Counted from the stretch's first letter, positions 17,056 to 25,448 are shown. The stretch: DNA of 64,000 nucleotides from Agrobacterium vitis (GCF_013426735.1 NZ_AP023275.1:245505-309504), one strand, 5' to 3'. Numbers and translations are program-made. The notes: a model not told the origin generated them from the letters alone.

Positions 17056-19565
17056 TCACTTGTTCAGTGCATCCTTGAGGGCCTTGGCAGGCGCGAAAGT
17101 CAGCTTCTTCGAAGCTGCAACAGTCATTTTTTCTCCGGTCGCGGGATTGCGACCCTCGCGCTCAGGTGATGTTTGTCGGGTAGGAACGACCCGTTGCCGG
17201 GCCGCTCCTCCCTAAGAACTGTACGTGCGAGTTTCCCAGCATACAGCTCAAGCCTCCGCCAAGCCCTGTTTGACCAGAGCCGCCAGTTCCTGTGCATCGG
17301 TTTGAGATGTGGAATCACCGGGCCGATCCGTAACTTCCGACGGCATACCGCGCCTTCCGGCGAAGTAGCTGTCCCACATGGGATCGAAAGGATTTGCTTC
17401 GGCCCGGATTTTGCAGTGGCGACGTATCGGTACGTCGGACGCGTGGATGAGGCGGATGAACTTGAGGTTTCCTGCCTTATCCTTCATCCCTGTGCGGAAT
17501 ACCCAGTCTCGCGTACCTTCCCGAGCGAAGTAACGATACTTCACCCAGCGAAGCGGCTTGTCCGGGTGTCTACGACAGGCCCACTGCCAGAGACACTTCC
17601 AGATGAGATGATCGACCTTACGGAAGGTCTCCTTCGCCACCTGGTTGTGATGATAATTGGTCCATCCCCGGATGACCGGGTTCAGCCGCATTATCAGATA
17701 CTCCTGTTTCACATCGGCGGCACCCTTGATGATAGTTCGGATCTTGCGCATGAACGCCGCCACGTTCTTCTTGGCGGGCTTGATGTGGGTGTGCCCATCA
17801 TATCTGCGCACGTTCCAGCCGAGGAAATCGAAACCTTCCTCGACCCGCACGATGCGAGTCTTTTCTTCAGACAGAGACAGGCCTCGTTCCGACAGAAAGT
17901 CCTCGACTAGAGATTTCGCCTCCTCAAGCACCTCTTTCGAAGCACCTGTGACGACGAAGTCATCGGCGTAACGTATCAAGTGGACCTTGGTCAGGCTGTT
18001 GCGACGTCTTGGGCCGTAGAAGTCCCGTAACATCTTTTCCATTCCGTCCAAGGCCATGTTGGCGAGCGTGGGCGAGATTATTCCCCCTTGCGGAGTACCC
18101 GCTTTCGTCGCGTGCCAATCACCATCCTGTATGTAACCGGAGTCCAGCCATTTCCGGAGCACCACCTTGTCCATGGGGATGTTGGCGATGAGCCAGTCTT
18201 TGCTGATTTCGTCGAAGCAACCAGCAATGTCCGCATCTAAGACCCATTCCGCCGTGCCGCGCCCGCGCAGAGCGATATAGCACTGGCGGGCCGCATCACG
18301 GGTCGCTCGAAACGGTCGGAAACCGTACGAATTCGGGTCTGCCGTCGTTTCCGCGACAGGTAGCAGAGCGAGCAGGTGAAGTGCCTGCATGGCCCTGTCC
18401 TTCATCGTCGGAATACCGAGCGGACGCAGTTTCTTGCTATTTGCTTTCGGGATATATACCCGCCTCAATGGCAAAGGATGATACCCACGCCGTTTGAGCG
18501 ACAATAATCCTCTGACGCACTTATCCGGTGTGTCCCAGATAATCCGGTCCACTCCGGGTGTTCTCTTTCCCTGATTTCCAGTAACCCGTTTCACGGCAAG
18601 CGCTTTGCCGCTGAACGAGTGGGTCAGCAGCCGTTGCAAGACTTTCACCTTGCCCCAGCGACCTTCCCTAACCGCCTTCGCAATACGCATCTGCAGCCAT
18701 CGCACGTGTTGGTAAGCCTTGCGCCAGTCAATCTGGTCCCAGCTCACCGCTTCGCGGGAGGCCGCACCAGTCACTGTTGTGACCGTCATTTGCCTGTCCT
18801 CCTGCCGAGGTTCTGCACATTCTCTCGCAACGGGAGACCCGTCGGAAGTCTGCTCCCTTTCGGGCGGGGTGATGTTGGCGAGCCGCAACCCCTGTCCAAA
18901 CCATTACAGTCCGGCGTTCGCTTTCTCCGACATCCTCTGCCCGCACCGCCAACAACTTCCCTTGCGGTCGGCCTGCCCGTTGCCGGGCGACGATACGGGT
19001 TTACCGTGTTTCACCTAAATAACGCGAGTGGGTTAGATCCTGCCTATCCGCCGGCGGTCCTTCGTCCGTGTGCCTCCAAGGTCAAGGGAAGCAGCCGCCC
19101 GCACACCTTTTGGTTCAAGCCTGTCAGCATCTTTGGCTTGTCAAATTTCACGACGTTTATCAGCAGTTCATTTGCATTGATCATACCACCCAGCCTAGCG
19201 CCCCATCCGCACTGATGCTCGCAGAAGATGCCTAAGCCTCACGACATCGGCATGGCCCGAAGGCCCGGCTACATTGTCCCGGCAGCTTCAAACCGAACCG
19301 TTACCAGTCCCGCATGTGCCGGTAGGCTACTGATGACGGAACATCAGGTTTGGCCCGGGATATAAATCCCGTACAAACAATTACTTAGGCGACTTCACGT
19401 CGCACTCACCTTAAATTTGCCGAAGCCGGGGATTGACGTTTCCATGTCGGAGCCTGCGGCGTCGGCGATGGCCTGGAACACGGATTCGACGATGCCCTTG
19501 GCCTGAACCTTTGTCAGGCCGTTGTCGGCGGCGATCTTGTCGGCGATTTCATTGGTGGTGGTCAT
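17056..19565 (-). CDS. HU-family DNA-binding protein gene split by a group II intron
   Basis: The 5' exon is 19565-19406 (ATG at 19565 behind AAGGAA), encoding MTTTNEIADKIAADN through PGFGKFKV. The 3' exon is 17174-17056, encoding TSPEREGRNPATGEK through ALKDALNK and a stop. Joining 19406 to 17174 restores one frame, K-V-K-T-S-P-E-R, giving a 92-residue protein with the HU signatures GFGKF and GRNPATG. The interruption lies just before the DNA-binding beta arm. HU proteins are small dimeric nucleoid and plasmid architecture factors that bend DNA. Without splicing, only a 55- to 60-residue dimerisation fragment could be made. Other HU genes on the chromosome presumably exist, so loss of this one may be tolerated. 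Confidence 0.85.
17216..17249 (-). ncRNA. Group II intron domain V
   Basis: The 34-nucleotide minus-strand segment starts GAGCTGTATG and ends CGTACAGTTC, forming the conserved domain V hairpin with a GAAA-like loop and a bulged centre. This is the catalytic metal-binding helix of group II introns. Domain VI follows (17215-17175). Confidence 0.9.
17248..18789 (-). CDS. ltrA: Group II intron reverse transcriptase/maturase
   Basis: A 513-residue intron-encoded protein. ATG at 18789 has an ideal AGGAGG 8 bases upstream; a longer upstream frame is intron RNA. RT motifs: RVYIPKANSKKLRPLGIPT, NSYGFRP, DADIAGCFDEIS, GTPQGGIISPTLAN and the catalytic YADD (residues about 274-277), followed by GFDFLGW and the maturase domain X region ending ANPFDPMWDSYF. 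This ending resembles chloroplast-like (CL) class introns, in which an HNH endonuclease usually follows; here only about 35 residues remain and no CxxC/HH pattern is seen, so the endonuclease is absent. Works with the intron RNA in splicing and retrohoming. Confidence 0.92.
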   Translation of the reverse strand: MTVTTVTGAASREAVSWDQIDWRKAYQHVRWLQMRIAKAVREGRWGKVKVLQRLLTHSFSGKALAVKRVTGNQGKRTPGVDRIIWDTPDKCVRGLLSLKRRGYHPLPLRRVYIPKANSKKLRPLGIPTMKDRAMQALHLLALLPVAETTADPNSYGFRPFRATRDAARQCYIALRGRGTAEWVLDADIAGCFDEISKDWLIANIPMDKVVLRKWLDSGYIQDGDWHATKAGTPQGGIISPTLANMALDGMEKMLRDFYGPRRRNSLTKVHLIRYADDFVVTGASKEVLEEAKSLVEDFLSERGLSLSEEKTRIVRVEEGFDFLGWNVRRYDGHTHIKPAKKNVAAFMRKIRTIIKGAADVKQEYLIMRLNPVIRGWTNYHHNQVAKETFRKVDHLIWKCLWQWACRRHPDKPLRWVKYRYFAREGTRDWVFRTGMKDKAGNLKFIRLIHASDVPIRRHCKIRAEANPFDPMWDSYFAGRRGMPSEVTDRPGDSTSQTDAQELAALVKQGLAEA

Positions 19566-19648
19566 GGAAATTCCTTGCATCTTCTCACAAAGATAAAATC
19601 CGTGTCAGCTTATGTGCGGATTGTCATCGGCGAGGATTGGGACGAGGG

Positions 19649-19921
19649 TCAGATCCGCTGGATGTCCACAGGTCGTTTTGGCCGATAACCTCGTTTGCGC
19701 TTCTTGCGAAGCACGTCGAGGAACAGGTTGGTGGCCTGGCTCTCATTGTCGAACAGACGCACCATCTGCTGTCTGCGCGTTCCGATCCGGCCCCAGGCGC
19801 GCACAAGCGACACCTCTCCGAACAATGTCGGCTGAACAGCAAGCGCATAGAACCGCGCCATGTTCTGTTCCGGCGCGATACGCTCGACATAGATGTGGTA
19901 GGGCGTTGGGGCAGGGATCAA
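19649..19921 (-). CDS. WGR domain protein
   Basis: A 90-residue protein, essentially a single WGR domain: RFYALAVQPTLFG, then VRAWGRIGTRRQQM and a C-terminal basic KKRKRGYR. WGR domains occur in PARPs and in bacterial proteins and are thought to bind nucleic acid. The only start that keeps the conserved N-terminal block (HIYVERI) is TTG at 19921, as a stop lies two codons before it, so an upstream frameshift or a genuine TTG start is possible. A paralogue lies at 25191-25448. It is upstream of the HU gene on the same strand. Confidence 0.75.
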   Translation of the reverse strand: MIPAPTPYHIYVERIAPEQNMARFYALAVQPTLFGEVSLVRAWGRIGTRRQQMVRLFDNESQATNLFLDVLRKKRKRGYRPKRPVDIQRI

Positions 19922-20079
19922 ATTTCAATGTTCTGCGTCTATACGGCCCGGATCAAAAACAGATTGATTGATCCCGGGTGCCGCACAAACATAACGCCGC
20001 CCGCCGCCATCACGTCGGTAAGATGAAGTTCAAACGGGTTTTCTTGTGATTTTCTCACGCCAATATCGGTCTATTCACG

Positions 20080-20111
20080 ACCACCAGAAAAGCGGCCGTT
20101 TTTCTGGTGGT
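20080..20111. repeat. Perfect 12-bp inverted repeat (likely terminator)
   Basis: ACCACCAGAAAA at 20080-20091 pairs with TTTTCTGGTGGT at 20100-20111 across an 8-base loop. It lies 20 bases past the stop of the AP2-like minus-strand gene; no U-tract follows, so it may instead stabilise the mRNA end or bind a protein. Confidence 0.6.
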
Positions 20112-20130
20112 GCTGAAGACAATGCCTTCT

Positions 20131-20751
20131 CTAATCGTCGTTGTCGTCTCGAGTAAGCTTCTCATGAAGTTTCAAAGCTTGCGGGCTGCGTAAAGCCGGA
20201 TCTTCGCCATTTTCGACAGCCATGACCATGCGAATGCGTTCTTCTTCCGCCATACGGCGGGCTTCCTCATAGCCGAATTTGCTGACGTTGAAGGTGCGCG
20301 TAAACTGTCGGCGGCGGCGCTTTCCTGCAGGGATCGGCGTTTTATCATCAAGGGCGATCTCAATACGAGCCATCCAGATACCGGTTTTATGCGCCCCGGT
20401 GGGTCCGATATAATAGACGCCCGGCACGCTGCTGCCTTCTGAGCGATTTTTGCGCACCAACATGCGCATATCATTGTTGCTCAATGGGGGTACGACCCGG
20501 AGAACGGCATCGCGGTAGGCTTGCGCGACTTCCAGCGCCGGTTCCTTGCCACCATAGGTCCCATCACTAAAGGTCATCTGGATTGTTTTTCCGCCACGGG
20601 TCAAGTGGACCAGCCAAGCATTCTGACGATGGCGGTTCGTATCCACGCGCTGGATTGCGTACATTGCCTCGTCGTGAAATCGTTTCTTACGGTCATTGTC
20701 TGGTCCGGACGGTTCTAGATTCGATGACGTCATTTTGGGTAGTTGGACCAT
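20131..20751 (-). CDS. AP2-like DNA-binding protein, two repeats
   Basis: About 206 residues from ATG 20751 (an ATG at 20733 and GTG/TTG at 20808-20811 are alternatives; none has a strong ribosome site). Two segments look like the AP2/ERF three-stranded sheet plus helix. The first is NAWLVHLTRGGKTIQMTFSD with ALEVAQAYRDAVLR. The second is GIWMARIEI, a basic KRRRRQFTRTFNVSKFG and YEEARRMAEEERIR. AP2 domains are best known in plants but occur in bacterial and phage homing endonucleases and regulators. No nuclease motif is seen. Inferred role: sequence-specific DNA binding. It is next to the type VI cargo module but not obviously part of it. Confidence 0.5.
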   Translation of the reverse strand: MVQLPKMTSSNLEPSGPDNDRKKRFHDEAMYAIQRVDTNRHRQNAWLVHLTRGGKTIQMTFSDGTYGGKEPALEVAQAYRDAVLRVVPPLSNNDMRMLVRKNRSEGSSVPGVYYIGPTGAHKTGIWMARIEIALDDKTPIPAGKRRRRQFTRTFNVSKFGYEEARRMAEEERIRMVMAVENGEDPALRSPQALKLHEKLTRDDNDD

Positions 20752-20826
20752 TCTTTGTAAAATGCCTTTCAATCTTCCACTGAAATTCAGATCGCATAGA
20801 GCTGGCACCAACGATTGAAATATAAT

Positions 20827-21111
20827 CTAATCGAATGTAACCCACTCTATTCCTTCGATAAGCTGTCCGCCGTGGCTACAGGAATCGCCTATACGGGCAA
20901 CTTTTTTTCCCTCTATGCTTACTAAGATCGACCCCGAAGAAATGCTGTCATCAGTAGGAACTCCTGTACAGAGACAAACATCTCCAACGGTTGCAATTGG
21001 AATTCCTTCAACAGTCACAAAGCTTTGTTGTGTTTCTGTCACCGGCCCACCTTTATGCCTTGATAATGGGCAGGAGTGGTTGTGACCCTTTAAAGAAACG
21101 GGTTGGCCCAT
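20827..21111 (-). CDS. PAAR-domain protein (type VI spike tip)
   Basis: A 94-residue protein made of a PAAR-like repeat fold: GHNHSCPL, IPIATVGDVCLCTG, SGSILVSIEGKKVARIGDSCSHGG. The His and Cys residues (HNHSC, CLC, CSH) are the expected zinc ligands of the cone that caps VgrG trimers. It is the last gene of a minus-strand unit vgrG, membrane protein, 291-residue protein, PAAR, starting 22 bases after its neighbour. It sharpens the VgrG spike and may dock an effector. The gene is A+T-rich compared with the vgrG 5' half. Confidence 0.88.
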   Translation of the reverse strand: MGQPVSLKGHNHSCPLSRHKGGPVTETQQSFVTVEGIPIATVGDVCLCTGVPTDDSISSGSILVSIEGKKVARIGDSCSHGGQLIEGIEWVTFD

Positions 21112-21133
21112 AGCAGTTTACCTCCCCAAAAGG

Positions 21134-22009
21134 TTAGTACGCGGGTGATACGAGTAGCGACAACGGTATATGGTCCTCAACTTGCCTGGTAACCGACCCG
21201 CTTGCATCGCGCCCTGTATGAGCTGCGTTCCATTTCTCGCGGCTCATTGCTCCCGACGCAATATCAAAAGGCCCGCCGCTTGACGCATAGTCATGACAAA
21301 ACTGCACGTTTACCTGGGAACCAAATGTATCGTCGGGATTCCAATCAACCTCCAAAAGTGTGTTGCACATGGAAATTGCTCGACCTCCGGGCAGTTGAAA
21401 TGCGGCGGTCCCTACCCGGATATGGCTTGCCAAAAACAGCACATTACCACTACCGTCGATAATAAAACTCTCGCAATTGGGGAAACTGTCGCCAGAAATA
21501 TTACAGGTTACAATTGCTTTTTTTGATTTCCGATCGATACGGATCGATACCTTGTTAATGACGTCAAGATCGGGAACAAGATGACGCCATACCCAATTGC
21601 CCTTGGCGGTGCTAGCCCATGGAAATGCAAAATTCTGTCCTGCATATTTGACTGTTATATTGATGCTTTGATCACCATCTTGTCGATAAGGGGTGATGTT
21701 TTTAGGATCTTCGGAATAACGTGGCTGTGTTCTCTTTTCCTTGTAATCCTGGCTAAACTCGGCTCCAACATGGGACAGAATCCAGTTCGCACCGGACGCT
21801 TTAGCGACCGCGTTTTCACTATGATTCGATCCACAAGTTGCGGCTCCGAATTCTGACGCGGTTACATCAATATCAATATAGTGGAAGACTCTAGCTGTCG
21901 CTTTTGGATTTGAACTGAACTTTCGATTATCTCCCTCAAATCCTAATCCACCCACTCCGAAATTTTTATCCGGATGAAAAGACCGCGTATAAAGCGTCAG
22001 TTTACTCAT
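21134..22009 (-). CDS. Candidate type VI secretion effector (unknown family)
   Basis: A 291-residue protein whose ATG overlaps the preceding stop (ATGA). No signal peptide or membrane segment, as expected for a cargo loaded on VgrG/PAAR in the cytoplasm. The N-terminus carries GGLGFEGDNRKFSSNPKAT, a motif that reminds me of domains found in some secreted proteins (DUF3238-like), but I cannot confirm it. The C-terminal third has CHDYASSGGPFDIASGAM and a charged tail with DHIPLSL. No nuclease, lipase or amidase motif is certain. Position between vgrG and PAAR is the main argument for an effector. It could instead be an adaptor. The codon use is A+T-richer than the vgrG 5' region. Confidence 0.5.
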   Translation of the reverse strand: MSKLTLYTRSFHPDKNFGVGGLGFEGDNRKFSSNPKATARVFHYIDIDVTASEFGAATCGSNHSENAVAKASGANWILSHVGAEFSQDYKEKRTQPRYSEDPKNITPYRQDGDQSINITVKYAGQNFAFPWASTAKGNWVWRHLVPDLDVINKVSIRIDRKSKKAIVTCNISGDSFPNCESFIIDGSGNVLFLASHIRVGTAAFQLPGGRAISMCNTLLEVDWNPDDTFGSQVNVQFCHDYASSGGPFDIASGAMSREKWNAAHTGRDASGSVTRQVEDHIPLSLLVSPAY

Positions 22010-22668
22010 GGCCGACTCTCCCCAGGGGGAACAACTTTATCAATTTGCTCACTAGACAGAGAATAAAGGACAGAGCCTTCATATTGAGTTTCAGCGGGGT
22101 GTAGCTCCATAAGTCGACCTACATACGATACAATACCTCGGCTATCAGCATCCGATGATTCAGGCCCTTGAATTTCGACAGCAGAAAAATAGTGCCAGGC
22201 TTCTTCGGACTGGTCATTTTCCCCCTTGGTACGAGATCCGAATGATACTTCTCTGGATGTAACGCTATCTTTTCCTTCTCCTGCCAGTGGCAGGAAATTG
22301 AAGCTGAATGTCCCATCTTCTGGATAGACAAATTTAACGATGCTAACCTGAGTTCGAGCAACCACGCCGAACAACCGGTCGTCGGGGTGCATGGTTTCCA
22401 GTCTTCGTTTGAGGTAGGAGGGATCATCCTTTGTAGAATTCGGACCGGATGGAAGATTTTTCCATTGCTGAACTGGAATAGGATTTGCGACAACGATGAC
22501 TGTGCCCCCCTTCGCTAAGAGAGGCCCCGCGAGGTAAATTGTCATATGTGCTTTCACTCTATCATCCTCTTTAGAGCAGAAAATCAGCGCAATGATGAGG
22601 AAAATAAATGTTGCCGCAATCAGTGATTTTTTAACAAACGGCGCATAAGTTGCTTTCCTGGGCATCAT
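22006..22668 (-). CDS. Membrane-anchored protein of the VgrG module (candidate immunity or adaptor)
   Basis: A 220-residue protein. A single N-terminal hydrophobic helix (SLIAATFIFLIIALIFC, residues about 15-31) after a basic start predicts an inner-membrane anchor with the rest in the periplasm; the cysteine context is not a good lipobox. The body has AHMTIYLAGPLL, TFSFNFLPLAGEG and LMELHPAETQYEGSVLYSLS and matches no family I know. Its start overlaps the vgrG stop (ATGATG) and its stop overlaps the next start (ATGA), so the three are translationally coupled. A periplasmic immunity protein against a periplasm-acting effector is the most economical guess; a chaperone would not usually be membrane-anchored. 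Confidence 0.5.
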   Translation of the reverse strand: MMPRKATYAPFVKKSLIAATFIFLIIALIFCSKEDDRVKAHMTIYLAGPLLAKGGTVIVVANPIPVQQWKNLPSGPNSTKDDPSYLKRRLETMHPDDRLFGVVARTQVSIVKFVYPEDGTFSFNFLPLAGEGKDSVTSREVSFGSRTKGENDQSEEAWHYFSAVEIQGPESSDADSRGIVSYVGRLMELHPAETQYEGSVLYSLSSEQIDKVVPPGESRP

Positions 22669-24809
22669 TTTTTGAAATCAATCGCTTGAGATTTCATAGT
22701 TATATTAGCATCTTGCTCAACGTTTAACTTTATTCCTTTGATAAGTATTGAGCCGTCCGGCTTCATCAGTATTTCTGATTTTCCGCAACGAAGATGCAAC
22801 TCTCCATGCGCATCAATTGTCTTTCGGCCATGGATGACTTCATCAAAGTCTTCTCCAGCAGCAATCCGTACCGTCCCACCAACGTTTTGTGTATGGTCGG
22901 TCCCGACAGACACAAATAGCGCTCCACCAGTCGTATGGATCGATCCGGCCATGGAACTCATCGTGATCGTTGAGGATGCAGAGACTGAAAAATTGCCCAC
23001 TCCTGTCATAAGGGGTAGCGTATCCGTCAGAAAATATCCGGAACTGCGGATTCCGAATACGTTTTCGAGAAGTTGGCCTCTTGCTATATCCCCAGCCGGT
23101 CCAGTACCCACATTAATTGCCATGCTTTGGCCGATGTTTCGGATATCTGTTCTTTGAACCTCTGTGATTGCAGCGCCGCCGATAGATACCACGCGGTTTG
23201 AATCTATTCTTTCGGTTTTATGATTTTTCACTTTAACCGTCAGATCCTTTTGCGCATGGATATAGATTTCCTCGTCATCTGTCGCATCTTCAAAAGTTAA
23301 TTCATTAAATTTATCTACTGAATTTCCCTTATGCGTGTTGGTTCTGAACACGCTCTTCGTCTTATTCGCTGGCAGCGGATAAGGCACTGGATTCTTGGGA
23401 TTTGGCACGACGCCCGTCACAAGCGGCCGGTCCGGATCGCCATCGATGAAAGCAACCATCACTTCCATGCCGATGCGCGGGATGATCTGTCCTCCCCATT
23501 GGCCGCCCGCCCAGTTCTGGGCAACCCGCACCCAGCAGGTATCGCTACCATCCTTCTTGGCTCGCCGGTCCCAGGGATACCAGACCTTGATGCGCCCATA
23601 TTTGTCGGTGTGGATCTCCTCACCCGATGGCCCTGCAACAATCGCCACCTGCGCACCTTCAATACGCGGACGCCTGGTCTCCCGGTGCGGCGTTAGCGGA
23701 ACGCGTGATGGAATGGCCTCAAACGCGTTGGCATATTCCATCTCATTGCTGGCCGTCTCATAGGAGCGGTCCACCACCCGATGCATGATGCGGGTAATCA
23801 CATGCTCTTCGTATTTATGCTCCGGATGCGGCTCCTCATAGGGCGTGAACCGGCGGCCCGCTTCCAGAAAGCGCACATTGGACTGGCCCGTCACCCGCTC
23901 ATGGTCGGCTTCCGTCGCCTGCGTTCGAAAGGTTTCTGCCACTTCGGCTTCTTTGACATCGCTGATACGGGCTGGATATTCGTAAAGCTCGCGCTGCTTG
24001 GCGCCTGGCATCTGGATCAGTGACGGCGTGACATTCAGTGGCACAGTGCTGGGCGTCTCAAAATTCCAGTCCGCACCGGCGCGCTGGCCGGGGACATAGG
24101 AGAATTGCCGCATCCATTCGTTGATGTGGTTGCGGTCCGATGAACCCTGGGCCAATCTGACTGTATCGACACCTTCTGCCGCAGCCGATGGCTGGCTCCA
24201 GGCCACCTTGCTGTCGCTGACCTTCAGGCGATGAACGCCAGTCTCATGTTCAAACCAGTAGAATAACCCTTCTTGCTCGAACCGCCGCAACAGATAGTCG
24301 AGATCACTTTCATTCCATTGCACACTGAATTCGCGTGAAGGTGGCTGTTTATGGATCGGCGCATATGCGGCGGCTGGAATGCCATGCTCAGAAAACAGGG
24401 TTTCCATCACCTGGATGGCCGTCATATTCTGCCAGATCCGGCAATCGGAACGGCGCGACAGCAGCCACAGTTGCGGACGGATGGTCAGGGTATAGGAGCG
24501 AAGCCCGCGCGTCACCGGCGGTCCCTCGGACAGATTGGTCACCAGTCCATTGAATGGTCGGCGCACGCCATCCCCATCCAGTTCACCCTGGCGGATTTCA
24601 AGGGACACATCAACGAGCTTGCCGATCAGTTCTTCAGGCTTGACTGCCTCGCGCTTGGCCCGAACTGACACAGTGATTTCGAACAGGCGATTGACGCCTT
24701 CATCCACCGTCATCCGCTCAGGCAGCAACTGGTCTTCACCCAGGGACGAGGATAATTTTAGCACACGGCTGGCCTGGATGAAATCGGCGGGTGACAGAAC
24801 GTCGTCCAT
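22665..24809 (-). CDS. vgrG: Type VI secretion spike protein VgrG
   Basis: A 714-residue VgrG. ATG at 24809 follows a GGGGG run; a TTG four codons upstream is the alternative. The gp27-like part includes SDLDYLLRRFEQEGLFYWFEHE (about residue 180, given here as parts LDYLLRRFEQEG and FYWFEHE). The gp5 OB-like part has DKYGRIKVWYPWDR (about 405) and WAGGQWGGQIIPRIGMEV. The C-terminal 220 residues form a repetitive DUF2345-like beta tail. It forms the trimeric puncturing tip of a type VI system. No tss structural gene is present in the window, so this is an orphan vgrG cassette. The tail-coding part is clearly A+T-richer than the first two thirds, with the change near 23330. Confidence 0.95.
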   Translation of the reverse strand: MDDVLSPADFIQASRVLKLSSSLGEDQLLPERMTVDEGVNRLFEITVSVRAKREAVKPEELIGKLVDVSLEIRQGELDGDGVRRPFNGLVTNLSEGPPVTRGLRSYTLTIRPQLWLLSRRSDCRIWQNMTAIQVMETLFSEHGIPAAAYAPIHKQPPSREFSVQWNESDLDYLLRRFEQEGLFYWFEHETGVHRLKVSDSKVAWSQPSAAAEGVDTVRLAQGSSDRNHINEWMRQFSYVPGQRAGADWNFETPSTVPLNVTPSLIQMPGAKQRELYEYPARISDVKEAEVAETFRTQATEADHERVTGQSNVRFLEAGRRFTPYEEPHPEHKYEEHVITRIMHRVVDRSYETASNEMEYANAFEAIPSRVPLTPHRETRRPRIEGAQVAIVAGPSGEEIHTDKYGRIKVWYPWDRRAKKDGSDTCWVRVAQNWAGGQWGGQIIPRIGMEVMVAFIDGDPDRPLVTGVVPNPKNPVPYPLPANKTKSVFRTNTHKGNSVDKFNELTFEDATDDEEIYIHAQKDLTVKVKNHKTERIDSNRVVSIGGAAITEVQRTDIRNIGQSMAINVGTGPAGDIARGQLLENVFGIRSSGYFLTDTLPLMTGVGNFSVSASSTITMSSMAGSIHTTGGALFVSVGTDHTQNVGGTVRIAAGEDFDEVIHGRKTIDAHGELHLRCGKSEILMKPDGSILIKGIKLNVEQDANITMKSQAIDFKK

Positions 24810-25190
24810 GGAAGCCCCCAAATGTCGTTTTCAAAATCAACAGATCGTATTGCTGGCCATGCAATGGCTATTCTAATATTCACTCATGAAGTGTCGCAAT
24901 CACGACATCGAACTTGGAACCTAGATCACCCTACCAAAAGGTCAAGGTCTCGGTTGTAGATTGTTTCCTGGTTGTGCTTGCGCAGCAATTCGCTTTAAAC
25001 AGTCGCTTTTTGTTGAGCAACAGGCCAAAACCCAAGCATCCTGACCCATCAGTGCCATCAAAAGCTGCACACCCCTGCCGGAGTAGGTTCGAGGATCAAT
25101 GAGCATGATACTCGAAATCAATCATGTGCGTTCATCGCAACGAATGTGATTTCATTCTCATTTATTGCGCGCCACTACAATAAGGGGCAG
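24810..25190. other. Intergenic region upstream of vgrG
   Basis: About 380 bases between the vgrG start and the end of the second WGR gene. I see no convincing gene, repeat or hairpin; it presumably holds the vgrG promoter. Confidence 0.3.
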
Positions 25191-25448
25191 CTATTCAGTG
25201 CGATTGACCTCGGAATAACCCCGTCGTTTCTTTGCGCGCTCGAGGTGGGAAACGGCCAAATTCGCATCTTCCTGGCGATCGAAGGTTTCAATCATCGTCT
25301 GGCCGCCTGAGCCGATCCGGCCCCAGTTGCGAATGACTGATGCGCCACCAAACAGTGTTGGCTGGATTGCAAGCAAGTAGAAGCGTCGCATGTTCTGCGT
25401 CGTGTCAATGCGGTGAAGATGAACCAGGTCTTTCGCGTCTTTTTCCAT
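25191..25448 (-). CDS. WGR domain protein, paralogue
   Basis: An 85-residue WGR protein starting at ATG 25448 (AGAGGAA about 14 bases upstream; longer upstream frames have no homology). RFYLLAIQPTLFG, VIRNWGRIGSGGQTM and ERAKKRRGY align along the whole length with the WGR protein at 19649-19921, including the N-terminal HLHRIDTTQNM. Two copies within 6 kb suggest duplication on the plasmid or two maintained variants. Likely nucleic-acid binding; role unknown. Confidence 0.8.
   Translation of the reverse strand: MEKDAKDLVHLHRIDTTQNMRRFYLLAIQPTLFGGASVIRNWGRIGSGGQTMIETFDRQEDANLAVSHLERAKKRRGYSEVNRTE

Larger units (their letters stand above)
17175..19405 (-). mobile_element. Group II intron (2231 bp) inserted in the HU gene
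   Basis: On the minus strand the element begins GTGCGACG (19405 downward), fitting the bacterial 5' consensus GUGYG, and ends TACCCGAC at 17175. Its boundaries are fixed by the exon frame of the host gene. It encodes a maturase/reverse transcriptase (18789-17248) and has a recognisable domain V and a domain VI stem. Group II introns self-splice as lariats and retrohome into DNA. The overall length suits an intact bacterial intron. The ORF ends exactly at the start of domain V. Confidence 0.9.

Noticed and set aside
18619..19215. A 198-residue + strand frame across the intron.
   Set aside because: It is antisense to the maturase start and the intron domain I; Pro/Ser-rich shadow translation with no homology.
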